The notes below the pieces were generated by a model that did no database searches, was not told where the DNA came from, and saw only the letters and a list, made by a program, of their open reading frames with translations. This document shows positions 47,347-58,560 of a stretch of DNA of 64,000 nt, in pieces. The position numbers and the translations under genes were made by a program. Within the stretch, counting starts at the first letter, position 1. Each line of letters opens with the position of its first letter. Origin of the DNA: Coriolopsis trogii (taxonomy: Eukaryota > Basidiomycota > Agaricomycetes > Polyporales > Polyporaceae); contig JAHYIO010000006.1 of assembly GCA_020543525.1 (NCBI GenBank), forward strand, positions 868,001-932,000. Reading direction: 5' to 3'.

Positions 47347-48871
47347 TCAGTATCCGAGCCCTTGCGTTTGACGAGGGTTGGAGATCTGGTCCACGGGGTC
47401 AAATCGCTGCCACCGCCTTCCATTTTTGTTGGCAAAATGAATGCCCATGTGATGCAAGTTGTAGGCTGCTTTCGCCATGTCGGAAGAGCGGTATATGAAG
47501 CTACAGATGGAGAGTGAGCACTGCGCACAGGATCGTGAGCGAAGAAATAATGCATACTCTATGAAGGGCCATGCCCTCAGCTCAAAGTCTCCACGAACCT
47601 CTTCGAGGGCGGGGAGGAGGTGGCGATATCGCGAGATGTAGTCAACAATGAGCTTCCACATCGGGTCTGGCTGATGAGACATGCGGAAGCTTCATATACA
47701 GGTTTCAGTTTCAGTTCACTATAAAGCCTATGAGACATAGAATCTAATGAGCACTGCTTACCTGAGGAAGGGAATCGTCAACTGCTTTATGGAGTGATGT
47801 GATCGAGAGGCGGGCAATGGGTCGAGGTAGTTGTGCCAGTAATGAGGAATCCAGAACGAGCCCCCCACAACGTGGACGTCCTCTACGTTGTGACAGTAGT
47901 CGAGGAGAGGAAGGGGGACTGTCGGTTGCACTATTGGTTCGCGTAGTGACCGGTCTGAGAGAACAAGTGTCTTCAATTTTGAACCATGAACATCGACAAA
48001 CCGGAGTGCAGCGGGGCTGTTATCTGTCCCGAACTCGCGGAGAGAGGGAAGACTGTGAGGCAAAAGGATGTTGAGTTGAACAGGTTCTCTTTTCAGGTGA
48101 GGGAGTCGGGACGAACCTCATCGTGCAGAAAACGTCCAACAGGATGTCATTGCAACGCCACAACTGAAGTGAAGATAGCTCGGACATAGCTTCCGGCATA
48201 TCAGCCTCCTTTGTCTCGGCTCGTCCCTCATACAGAATGAGAGTGTGGAGCTTCGAGAACTTGGAAAGCCAGGACGGCACGATAACAATGTGACGCATTT
48301 CCTGCTCCATCCATTCAACCACCAGCTTCGAGCCGTCCTCAGTGTCCGATGCTAACGCAGGAAATACCAAGAACACCCGATTGATGTGCAAGAGGTTCTT
48401 CATAGGCACTGCTAGCTGTATTGGTGAATGTAGCTTGCTTTGGAGTTCTATTGCAGGGACATAGAGCGACCTGACGAGCACTGCCAACTCTGGGTTATCC
48501 TGGATTTGGTTCGCAAAGCGAGTAGCAACGGAAAAAGGGTCTTGGTAGGGAACTGCAATGTGTGACATCGAGTACAAATGTCGCAGAGCAAGACGCTACG
48601 ATCATTTGGAAGTTCGTCTTGTGAGATTCGAGGCTGTACTCACGTGAAAACGTCTACAAACTCGAACGATGTTCAGTCGGGTCGTGTTCGTCTTCACGAA
48701 GTTCTGCATCTTGTAATAGCGTTGCATGTCCATCACTATTGGAACATCGTAGTCTCCAGAGTCTGCTGCAAGACTGAGAATGCGGTCCCAAATTCTATCT
48801 GTCAGTTCCGGGAGAGGTCCGGAGCGTCTCATCAGGATATCGGGATCTGGTACGTCCGTGAGAGGTATCAT
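47347..48871 (-). CDS. F-box-like protein, 427 aa
   Basis: Five exons (48871-48644, 48595-48117, 48052-47762, 47689-47558, 47500-47347) sum to 428 codons. The N terminus has a divergent F-box-like segment (LPELTDRIWDRILSLAADSGD, then NIVRVCRRFHRLALRHLYS). The body is a repeat-poor leucine-rich scaffold (FSKLHTLILYEG, MSELSSLQLWRCNDILLDVF, LPSLREFGTDNSPAALRFVDV, SKLKTLVLSDRSL), as in mushroom F-box families. The start is the first ATG in frame; 32 bp separate it from the stop of the neighbouring F-box gene on the same strand. The partner and target are unknown. Confidence 0.75.
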
Positions 48872-48903
48872 GCTACGCAAGAATGTTCGTCATTTTCATA
48901 GAG

Positions 48904-49775
48904 TCATTCCACTACGGGAACCTCGACATCACATACAAGTCGCCTATGAACAGCTTGTTCCTGCGATGCCTGCAAGTCGCCGAGCCAACAGCAGCTGCGC
49001 AGCTGGATCATCTTCACGCTTGGGATTTTCGCTAGTTGAATCCATCTACCCACACGGAAGGACGCTCGCGAGGGAACAGTTCGAGGACTGAGGGACATGC
49101 TGACGTGCTCAACTGCTTTGGAACGTTGTAGCGAGGGTATGATCTCCTGCCAGCTGTCGTACTCTGGGGAGAAGTCGACGCATTTCTATATTGACGTCAT
49201 TGAGTGCGAGAGTGCTCAGACATCCATTGAAGACTACTTACGAGATGATCCCACTGCGGGATGGCACCCGAGATTGCTTTGAGGATGGGAAAGTAGTTCT
49301 TATCAAGCACTGTCTCCATATAATCCAGGATCAAGCGGGATGGATTGATCGTCTTCATCACAGTATAAAGACGGGGAGCTCCCATATCACGCTTATGGAT
49401 GAGCAAACCTACAAACAGAACCGCTAAATCTGGTGTCTCCTTGAGAACATCTGCGAGCCTGCGGTGACTGGCCTCCACTCGTAGTCGGCGGAGGTAGCGA
49501 CCAGGCTTTGTACATCCAGTAACGCCGCGTTGAAGAGCGCGCATGAACTTGTCAACTTGAGATGCAGTGCGGAGAATTGCAAACTCGTACAGAGAAACAA
49601 TCCCAAGCGCGTGCCATTGTTTCGAAACGAGGAGGATATCCGTCGCAATTGTGGGAGATTGTGGGACGCCTGCGAATGTGTACTCGGTGAGGTAGGTCTC
49701 GAAAGTCTTCGTGGATACCGAAAGAGCAAAGAAGAGAATCTGTTCCAGTGTTTCGCTTGGGATGGTTTCCATCAT
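48904..49775 (-). CDS. F-box-like protein, 271 aa
   Basis: Two exons (49775-49242 and 49185-48904) sum to 272 codons. The F-box-like start METIPSETLEQILFFALSVS and the following ATDILLVSKQWHALGIVSLYEFAIL show the LxxE...ILxVSKxWxxLxxxxLY pattern common in Agaricomycetes. The C-terminal half is leucine/isoleucine-rich without clear LRR repeats (WIQLAKIPSVKMIQLRSCCW). Two consecutive ATGs (49775, 49772) are possible starts. It lies head-to-tail with the next F-box gene. Confidence 0.72.
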
Positions 49776-49865
49776 GACGGCAACGTGGAGGCGGACTCAG
49801 GGTGCAGCAACTGCAGTTGTTCCTGGATTACGAAGTAAGCCGAGGTTTAGGGGGGAGAAATCACG

Positions 49866-49975
49866 CTGCAAAGTGACGGTAACATCACGCTTCACGTGTA
49901 CGTCACACACGTCATATCACGGCGTTACACTCAGAAGGGGGCAAAAGTGACTCTGCAAAGTGACGGTAACATCAC
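49866..49975. repeat. pair of identical 23-bp direct repeats in a GTGAC-rich patch
   Basis: The same 23-bp word (begins CTGCAAAGTGACGG, ends TAACATCAC) occurs at 49866-49888 and 49953-49975, 87 bp apart start to start. Between and after them the pentamer GTGAC or its complement GTCAC recurs eight times within about 185 bp (49870-50045). It could be a regulatory cluster or the remains of a small transposable element. Confidence 0.6.
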
Positions 49976-50835
49976 ACTTTCTTGCATGTCACGGGTGACC
50001 GCTATCACTCCGTGACTACCTGAGAGCCCCCGACTGTCACTCTTCGGATTTCACGCTGCCATTTGCCCCTGCGCGTTGAAGGAGGGCGCAAGCCCGACTG
50101 ATGCGCGCCTCTCAATCTGGCAATTTATTCAGTACAATACCTACGTAATCCAGGTGTGCCCAGCGGCCCTACTATCTGACAGTCACACTGCATGCGAGAA
50201 CGTCACGGGGTTGATGCCATGTGCTCATTCCTGGTTTGGTAGGTCAAGCGCCAACCGGGCGAGTCATCCAAGTCTTGACTCTTCGCCCATTCCGGCTGGC
50301 ACTACTGTACTTGCTTCAATCTCAAGCAGTAGTACTCACGAGTAAAAGTACGTCCACAGTTGGAATCAGATGAAACTGGCGCGCTACTGGTGAGCTACTC
50401 GTGCAAGTTGTTCAAGGTGTCTCGGGTATGAACTAAGGGCGCACTGGCAGTGGAAGCCCGGGGGGACTACTCAGCGTTATAGCACATTGGCAATATCCTT
50501 CTGTATTCTGATTGGGAACAAATGCGCCCATGTGTAGCTTTGCGTCTCTGATGGCGTGGCCGACGCGGCGGCGCTTAAGCTGTTGTGGCCGACAATGCCA
50601 TGTTCACTGTTGCCGTGCCATATACTCCCTCAGTGGTCACGCATTACAAGCTGGTATAGACTCGTCCTTCACGCCAAGAATATTGATTGTAAGCATTCTT
50701 AGTTCTTGAGGGTTTAACCGTCGAGCAGATTGTGCCCGCTTTCACTGTCTGCGTCATCGCCACTGGGTCAAAGCTCTGGTGGGCCAGTGGCGGGGTAAAG
50801 CGAATGGCATGTCAAAGCGTCGAGCCACATCTGGT
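49976..50835. other. intergenic upstream of HMG-box gene 2
   Basis: No supported exon. Confidence 0.4.
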
Positions 50836-50843
50836 TATATTAT
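50836..50843 (+). promoter_or_regulatory. TATA-like box of HMG-box gene 2
   Basis: TATATTAT lies about 71 nt upstream of the ATG at 50914, followed by a CT-rich leader. Confidence 0.45.
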
Positions 50844-50913
50844 GGGCGGAACTCTCTGCCCTTTCTCTTCATTCCCCCTCCCCTCCCTAAACCTCTTCAA
50901 CACACATCTCACC

Positions 50914-52120
50914 ATGGATAGACCTCACATACCTCGTCCCCTGAACAGCTTCATGATTTATCGTCAGCATAAAGCTGCACAACAGAGCAACGGTCTTTTT
51001 GAAGCCAATTACGACGAGGAGACTGGCAGAGACTTCTCGAAACTCATAGGCAAACTTTGGCACAACGAGCCGCCCCAAGTCAAGAACTATTACTACATGC
51101 TCGCCGATCAGCAAGCGAAGGAACACGCGAAGAAGAATCCGGACTATAAGTTTGGATTGAAGAAGAACAAGAAGCCACGAACGACCCGCCCGCGAGCATC
51201 AACCGCCTCGACTCCGGCGAGCATGGATAGCACCGGGCCATCCACTCCGCCTGCGTGGGGTTCGCCTCTAGATCTGGTAACTCGTCAAGATGTTGGCGAG
51301 GAACAGAGTCTCCGGCATGGGTCCCACCCTGATGGGTTATGTCAATCTCTTCTCCCGAGACATGCGTTCGTCCGACCGGTATGTTCGCGTTGACCCAGGC
51401 TCTTGCGCACACGTGTCTCATGATCCACCAATGTGACAGACCGATATACAAGGCTACCCAGTGCAAGGCAGTAGTATGTGGATGATGAACGTGGCGGAGA
51501 GGGTTCAGGAGGGGCCGCACAAACCACACTACCAGGTCTATTCTCTGAATCACGGTCAGCATCGCTATAACCCCTACGCCCGTCTTCCAAAACAACACCA
51601 TCATCTTCATACGCTACGAGCATCTACCGTGAGTGATGCAAAGACATCATTGTTGCCAATCAGCGTCACTCACATTTCCGACTACCTACAGACGCAATCC
51701 GAGGCCACGAGTTCCTATCCCGTACAACAAACCTCAGCGAGTGCAATGCACATCGGCACACAAAGCTGGGATGGGGATTGCGCCCCTCTCAACGCCGGCT
51801 TTGCCGATTTCTCATATCCGGCAGCTAGCGCAAGCCACGCCCAACCAGAACCAGTAGGACCTTTCCTTCCGACAACTGCCACCATTTCTGAGGCACGTCC
51901 ATACGCACACGAGCCCTCCACAGACGGGACCATCGACCCCCGTCTACTCACCATTCATGGCGAGGGTGATATCATGGGTAGTCAGCCTATATCCTCCTCT
52001 GACTATGGAATGACGGCTGTCCCAGAGTGGAACCCGGATGCCGCGCTCATGACGCTATCGGCCAACGCTGTCTGGCCGATGGAGTTAAACGCGTTCGGTT
52101 TCAATGACTCTTCCGTCTGA
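50914..52120 (+). CDS. HMG-box transcription factor 2, 381 aa (or 360 aa)
   Basis: Exons 50914-51378 and 51440-52120 sum to 382 codons. A MATA-type HMG box opens the protein, about residues 4-85 (IPRPLNSFMIYRQHKAAQQS, DFSKLIGKLWHNEPPQVKNYYYMLADQQAKEHAKKNPDYKF). A basic tail follows (KKNKKPRTTRPRA). The rest is Ser/Gln/His-rich, with a C terminus typical of a disordered activation region. A 63-nt segment at 51630-51692 has perfect intron ends (ACC/GTGAGT ... CTACCTACAG) and is divisible by three, so both a retained (381 aa) and a spliced (360 aa) product are possible. The box resembles that of gene 1 in layout (RxxNSFMxYRQ), suggesting a shared subfamily. Confidence 0.85.
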
Positions 52121-52504
52121 TATTGGTATCGTAACCACAGACATCTGCCAGCACTGCCTCATTTCTGCCTTCTTACGTTTGTTCATTGCATAATGCCCGC
52201 CCCTCATCCCATTTGCCAACCCGACACTGTCCCCGCTCCACATCGTCTATCCTTGCCATCTCCTCGAGCTACTCCCAAGTAATATTCAATCACGACTGAG
52301 AGGTTCTGCATTATATTTCCTAGGATTTGATTTACTCCATTGTTTCGAACACGCGCACTATCTTCATCCGTAATATCAATGTGTACTAGATCTCTCTCTG
52401 ATAGAGCACCACCACACATCACACAACACGAGAATGCGACGCTCTGGTCATTATTCCATTCGATGTAGGTTGACTTACACTTGAACTACACACACTACAA
52501 GAGT
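52121..52504. other. short convergent spacer
   Basis: The 3' ends of HMG-box gene 2 and the ELYS-like gene converge here. Nothing else seen. Confidence 0.5.
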
Positions 52505-55093
52505 CTACGACCGTCTCTTCCTCGTCTTCGCTGCACCCGCGGCCGCCGTGCCCTTCGTACTCGCGGAGCCCACCGCAGCAGACGTTCTTGTCGACTTTCT
52601 CGCCCGCGCTGGCGTCTTTTGCGGAGACAGCGGCTCAGGCGACGAAGACCCCACAGACGATACCGCCGACAGTCGTGACGAGCGCCTCGTCACTCTCGGC
52701 GCCTCCACCACATTCGCAACGCGCGACTTGCGCGGACGGCGCGCGGGCGTCGACGTCGGAAGTGGTGCGATATCGTCCTCCGCTTCTTCCTCCCCCTCGG
52801 TTTGTTGATCGTGAGGCGCGACCCTCTCGCCGGCGTCAGATGAGTCGCCGTCGTCATCGAAGAGTGAGCCAGGGATGCTCCGGCCGAGGTCCTTGTCCTT
52901 GACGACTTTGCGCGCGCGAGCGGAGGTACGGATGCGCGGTTCGGGTGCAGGCGGAGGTACAGGTACAGGTGCAGGTATCGTCACAGAAGGTGGACAGGGG
53001 GCAGGACGAGCGGCCCGCCCGGACGTCGACGTTCGGGTGCGCTTGACCCGCCCTTTGGCCGACGTGGCTTTCGTTGCGGATATCGATTCCGACTCCCCTC
53101 CCTTGTCCGCATCGTCCTCGGGCAGGAATGCCCCGGGGGGCAGCCGGGCCTCCGTCTCTGTCCTAGCGATGCGCGCGCCGCTATTCGTCGCAATCTTCCT
53201 CCCGCTCCCGCTGCCACTAGCGCCGAATACGGAGGTAGAGAACTCTACAGACTCGTCCATGTCCACGCTGTTGTTCAGGGCGCGTGCAACGGATTCATCC
53301 GCTCGCGCCGAGTCGCTCTCCGAGAGCTCCGAGAGCATGCTGATGTCCGCGTCATCCGGGCCTTCGAACGACGTGTCTGCCGCGCCGCCAGATTTCCTGC
53401 CGGATTTGGCTTTTGTGGACGTCCTCTGAGACGGCTGGCCGGAGAGCGATGCAAACGCAGACACCGGTGGCGTAGCTGTGGGCGAGGGGCGGACCATAGA
53501 CCCAAAGAGTATGGGACGTTTGGCGCTTGCGGACGTAGGAGGCTGGTAGAACGCGTTGGGCGCGGCGTTGGCACTCCCGGCGGTATCGAACAGAGAAGTC
53601 CTGGGCGCGCCAATGCCAGCAAAAAGTGTGGGTGGCGTGCCATTGGCAGTGGATTTAGGCTTCCATCCGCTGGCAACTGGGGTGTTTATCGATGGCTGAG
53701 CTGGAAGGCCACCGAAAAGCAACTGTGAGGGTGGCTTAGGCATCTGCGGACCAGCGGGCGGTGTGGCTCGAGAGATCGAGGCAAACATATCCTCCTCTGG
53801 AGGTGCCGTTGTGGGACGACCACGGAATCGCGGAGCTCCGGATCGCTGAGGTATGGGAGGATTTGACGATGCCTTGGCGGATCCGTTGACAGCAGGAGGC
53901 GTGAAGTGCTCCCAAGCCACGCTGGAGCTCGTGGTCACGTCCGCAGCTTTGCCTTTACCGTTTGCACTAGGTCCAAAGGAAGCAGACATATCCATACCGC
54001 GACCTTGTGCGAAGCTCTCGAGTTCAAGCTCAAGGAGGTGACGTTCTGCGGATGGCATCGCGGCCATGAGTTCGTCCATCATTTGTCGACGTTCGCGTGC
54101 AGCGGGGTCGGTGCTACGCGTGACGGACGCGAATTGGCGGTCGATTTTGACTGCAGCCGCATGCTGTCCACTTTGGACTAACCGTACGCAGACCAAGTCT
54201 TGGATGACCGAAACGGAAGCAGCCGGCAGGTGGGATGGCGGGTCAAGCGCATAGTTGTGGACGAGCGACTGCTCATGAGGGGAAAAGGGGAAAGCGAGTA
54301 GGTTTGTCAGAGGGAAAAGGCGTGGCTTGGCTGTAAAACCTATGAGTGTGATGGCGATAACGCGGATTGCACGAAAACATACGAGTAAGACACCAGTCAA
54401 GGATCTTATGCATCAACCGTTTCCGAGTGTCGCTACCCTCGGGGAATGACGCCTGGTATGCCCATACCTCTCCAAGGCTCGATTCAGCGAGAGCGATGGC
54501 GTATGCGTCAATGTCGTCAGGCTCCGTCAGAAGGGGTTTTGCGGTACGAATGTATGTTCGAATGAGGTGATGCGGGTCAGCCGAGTTCGCGAGTGCTTCG
54601 ATGACTTTGGAAGGGTAGTCTCTGTTCAGACGCCGGTCAGACAGCAAAGACACGGCTCTCTAGTGATATGAGTGGGTGCCACCAAGGGCGAACATGAGAG
54701 TGAACACACCGCTATATCAATGCCAGAATCCAAATGCCAGTAGGCATCTGCCAACGCAGCAAACTGAGGCAGGATGCACTTCTTGGACTTGAAAATCACC
54801 TCTCTCCCGTCTTGATGCCACTTCAACAAGAAGTAAACCAAGCAATCCTTCTTCAATGCGTCGTAAGTTGAGTGAACAATTGCCTCCAAAAGCCGTTCCA
54901 ACGCGTCTGGGTCTGTCGGAGGGAAGAGGGTATGGGGTTGCCGAATGCCACCAGACGACAGTAGTATGTCGAAGATGAGTAGATCTGACATGCGAGCGCG
55001 CCGCTGTTCGATTTCTTGCGGTCGCGGTGCGCGCCACGCGAAGTGTTGGGGTGTTAGGTCAAAGAACTGGAGGTAGTCGTTGTCCAACGTCAT
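52505..55093 (-). CDS. ELYS-like nuclear pore complex assembly protein, 828 aa
   Basis: Exons 55093-54710, 54659-54383 and 54330-52505 sum to 829 codons. The N-terminal third is an ELYS-like helical domain (EIEQRRARMSDLLIFDILLSSGG, DALKKDCLVYFLLKWHQDGRE, VSLLSDRRLNRDYPSKVIEAL, TAKPLLTEPDDIDAYAIALAESS). In animals this protein recruits the Y-complex to chromatin; fungal versions are smaller and lack the beta-propeller, as here. The C-terminal 550 residues are disordered, with scattered LFGG/LFGS/LFAG motifs, acidic stretches and basic AT-hook-like patches (GRVKRTRT, ARRPRKSRV), fitting chromatin contact. A further 5' coding exon (55.15-55.42 kb frame) cannot be excluded; I start at the ATG beside the conserved region. 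Confidence 0.88.
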
Positions 55094-55766
55094 GGACACG
55101 TCCTGCGCTCATCAGAACATGCATACATTAGAGACTCTGCTGCACTCACTGTGGACTCCATGGCAGAAGGTGCGTCGAACAGTTGGTGTTTCAACGTCGG
55201 CAATGTCGTGGGTGCGTTGGATACGTCCTCGCAGTTGTGCAGATGTAGCAACAGCAGCTTAGCAGAGATGACAGGTCGTCGTTGGGGCCAGCTGAGCCAC
55301 GGATGAGATGACGGTGCGGACGACGTTCCCGACGTTGTTCTCGAGGACGCGCTCGACGTCGCCACAACAGACAAGACGTCACGTGCATGACGCGTCTGGG
55401 ATATGGTCAGGCGGAGTTTCAAATCTCGCGGTTTTTCCGGGCATTCGCCGCTTACCGCCCATCGCCCACCCAGTCCGGACGTTGTGCGACTTGACGTGTG
55501 GACTGTCCTACGCGTCTCGCCACAACCTTAGAGAAGCGCAACAGTAGTAGGTAGGCACTCTGCATTGTTCGAGGTGCGTTGCGTGTAGCTGAATATCCCA
55601 AACCACCCAAAGTGCGCAGTGGGCTTTCCTTCAAATCCTCCACGTATGATCCCACGGGCAAATTCCAAAGGCAAGCGTAATGTCGACGTCAGGTGTGGGT
55701 TCTCCTGACATTCGAGCGTTATATGACTGACTCGATCTTTCGCAGTCCGCCCGCTTGTGAAGCTCA
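55094..55766. other. divergent promoter region, ELYS-like and MFS1
   Basis: A 110-codon minus-strand frame (55090-55422) runs into the ELYS-like gene and might be a 5' exon, but it lacks an ATG. The rest has no exon. Confidence 0.4.
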
Positions 55767-55773
55767 TATAAAA
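55767..55773 (+). promoter_or_regulatory. TATA box of MFS gene 1
   Basis: A canonical TATAAAA lies about 92 nt upstream of the ATG at 55865. Confidence 0.6.
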
Positions 55774-55864
55774 GTTTGGGAGTCGTGGGGTCCACTGATG
55801 GATAGTAGGCCCCTCTCCTGCTGCCCACCATCACTCTTGTACCTTCAGTGTTGCGAGCGCCGCG

Positions 55865-57777
55865 ATGGACCACTATGAGAAGGAAGTACCTGTCAGTCCC
55901 GGGAGTAAAGATTCCGAGGAGATGATCTCGGAGGCTATTCCGGTACCTCCGACCTTGGAGTCTAAAGATGTGAACGGCACTCAGAAGACTCCAGCGATGC
56001 GACGAAGAACCTGGATACAGTTTGCTGCTCTATCGTACTCCATCTACGTCGCCGGATGGAATGATGGTACCCTCGGGCCGCTACTTCCTCGTCTTCAGGA
56101 GGTCTACCATGTGAGTCGATGCCAGTGGTGAGATACGGATGATTGCTTACTTTGTCTCATAGGTCGGCTACGCAGTGGTGTCCCTCATTTTCATTGTGAA
56201 CTGCATTGTATGTGATGACCCTTTGCGCGCCACACTCCGAATTGCGCCTCATTCGCATGAGGCCCTAGGGATTCATGCTTGGTGCCTCAAGGTACATGTA
56301 TCTCACCGAGCGGTTTGGTTACGGAAAGGTGCGAGTTTCCACTGCGCCTCTCATCTGTACGAACTGATTGATTGACACCTTTGTTGTCACAACCTTAGAT
56401 GGTAGTCGTTGGTATGTCCATCAGCCATGGCAGGTAACCGTCGCTGACAGTAGGATCCTCGTTACAGCTTCCCTATCCACCGCTATAGGTAACTCTATTC
56501 AGGCCTCAGGTGCCCCATTCCCCGCCTTCGTCATCGGCTACCTCTTTGCAGGATATGGCATCTCTTTTCTTGTGAGTGATTATGCCACTGTTCCATTCCG
56601 TCCGTCCGGACTGACGCCATGGTGCTTGTGTAGGATGCGGGATCGAACGCATATCTGGCGAGCTTTGCCGAAGATACTTCGACAAAGATGGGCATCATGC
56701 ACGCCATCTACGGTGTAGGTGCTATGTGTGCTCCATTGGTCTCGACCCAGTTCGCGCGTCTCCCGAGGTGGTCATTCATCTACTTAGTGCACGTCGGCCT
56801 CGTTACTGGGAATGCGATCTGTCAGATGCTGACGTTCCGATTCAAAACCCAAAATGGTGAGCTGAGATGTACTATCCTCCTTAGACCGATCTCTGACCGA
56901 CTGCCGAGATCGTAGAGTGCTTGGCGGAGCTCGGACAATCTCCACCCGAGAAGACGAAAGCGTCGGAGGAAGGCGTCAACAAATACAGACAGGTCTTTAG
57001 ACTGCGTGCAGTGCATCTCTTATCTCTCTTCATCTTCACGTATGTCGGGGTGGAAGTAACCATTGGCGGTGAGGTTTTCCATTTGTGGTTATATTCCCTT
57101 CAATTGTACCGACGCAACTTTGGTCTAGGTTGGATCGTGACATACGTTATCAATGAGCGCAACGGCGGTCCCAACTCGGGCTACATATCTTCAGGTTATT
57201 GGGGAGGTCTGACGCTCGGTCGGGTAGCACTCCTCTGGGTCAATAAACGAGTATGTCGCGTGTTCCTTTCAGTTTGTTTGCGTACTGACAATGGCCAGGT
57301 GGGCGAGTGGCGCGTCATATTCATCTACATCCTCCTGGTGCTCGGGTACGTAACATAATACTCGTCTCCCTGTTCGAATCTCTGATATAGCCTATAAAGT
57401 CTGGAGCTCGTCGTGTGGCAAGTACCTCATCTCCTCAGCTCCGCAATCTGCGTGTCGTTCGTTGGTTTCTTCCTCGGGCCCCTCCATCCCATCGTCATGA
57501 ACCACGCTGGAGCTATCCTACCTCCCGAACTCATCTCCGGAAGTATTGGTTTCATATCAAGCTTCGGTGCTGCAGGTGCTGCAGCTTTCCCTTTCATCAC
57601 GGGTGCCATTGCCTCTGGCACAGACATTGGGAGTTTGCAACCTCTGTGAGTAGGCTATACGCCGGTGTGCATCCCAAAGGCTTGCTGACTCATTGCGCGT
57701 CTCGTAGGCTAATCTCGATGATCGGCCTGCTGTTTATCATTTGGGCCTTCGTTCCACGTACTCGCGACCATCTATAG
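55865..57777 (+). CDS. MFS transporter 1 (BSC6-like), 442 aa
   Basis: Eleven exons (55865-56110, 56163-56207, 56269-56328, 56399-56411, 56468-56571, 56634-56856, 56916-57068, 57129-57250, 57299-57345, 57400-57645, 57708-57777) sum to 443 codons. Twelve membrane segments are expected. Signature blocks are YVAGWNDGTLGPLLPRLQEVYH, GFMLGASRYMYLTERFGYGK, MGIMHAIYGVGAMCAPLVSTQFA, GWIVTYVINERNGGPNSGYISSG, LGRVALLWVNKR and GFFLGPLHPIVMNHAG. This is the fungal 'bypass of stop codon 6'-like MFS branch; substrates are unknown. It is a tandem paralogue of the gene at 58561 but lacks two of its introns. Confidence 0.9.
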
Positions 57778-58482
57778 TAACAACGGGCTGTTTGGGCGGA
57801 CTATTTCATTGAGTAATCGGGTTGGACGCATACACGAGGCAAGTGCCTTCTCTTCCTCGAATACTATGTTACTCACATTGTGGATCAGCTGACGATCTGT
57901 AACGACATATGATGTTTGAGATCAATAACATTTACTTGCTACGGTCATGCCATCGGCATCTGATTCTCGATCAGTTCCTATCAAGAGCTCAAGTCAAGTG
58001 CGCCCACGGGGTCCGAACCCTCTGAGATAGCGCACACCGATAAGCTTTAGTGCACCACGGATATATCGGCACGATTACACGAGGATCTCCATGGAGTCAA
58101 CCACGTAAAATGCCTCAGCGAGGTCTTCTGACCTTGACCGCTGAAGCTTCTCCTACTGTAGGAAAGCTCTCAAATGTTGGTTTACAGTAGCGCCCTCAAC
58201 TACAGTAAAGCTTTCTTACCCTGCACTTCATCCAGATCTTGTCGTTCTTCACCGTTAACGTTATAGGCCGCGAGAACGATCATGCGAGGTCCGGAGACCC
58301 GGAAATGCAATTCTCTGATCGGCGCCCGGGTGGCTAGACCTCCGGGACGTACACGCACTCCGGGTACGAACACATAATAGAACTCGTCCCGACTAGCGAA
58401 AGAAGAGGCATGTCGAGTGTTTGTCAATAGCATCTCGTGTCTTTGCTCACTTCAGCAGCTTTTTTGCGACTCCGACATAGGC
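57778..58482. other. spacer between tandem MFS genes
   Basis: No gene. It contains a hairpin GTGCGC...GCGCAC around 57997-58034 and short near-repeats CTACTGTAG/CTACAGTA at about 58150-58210. Confidence 0.4.
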
Positions 58483-58490
58483 TTATATAG
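58483..58490 (+). promoter_or_regulatory. TATA box of MFS gene 2
   Basis: TTATATAG lies about 71 nt upstream of the ATG at 58561. Confidence 0.5.
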
Positions 58491-58560
58491 CCGGACCGGG
58501 CGATGAAAATTGTTGTCTCCTGTGCTTGAGACTGACCCCATCTCCCCGACCTCTTTCACG

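Noticed and set aside
57990..58075. tRNA-like sequence (minus strand GGGTTCGGACCCC)
   Set aside because: The T-arm-like piece is present, but the acceptor arms do not pair at tRNA distance and no D-arm or anticodon arm folds. Only a GTGCGC/GCGCAC hairpin remains.
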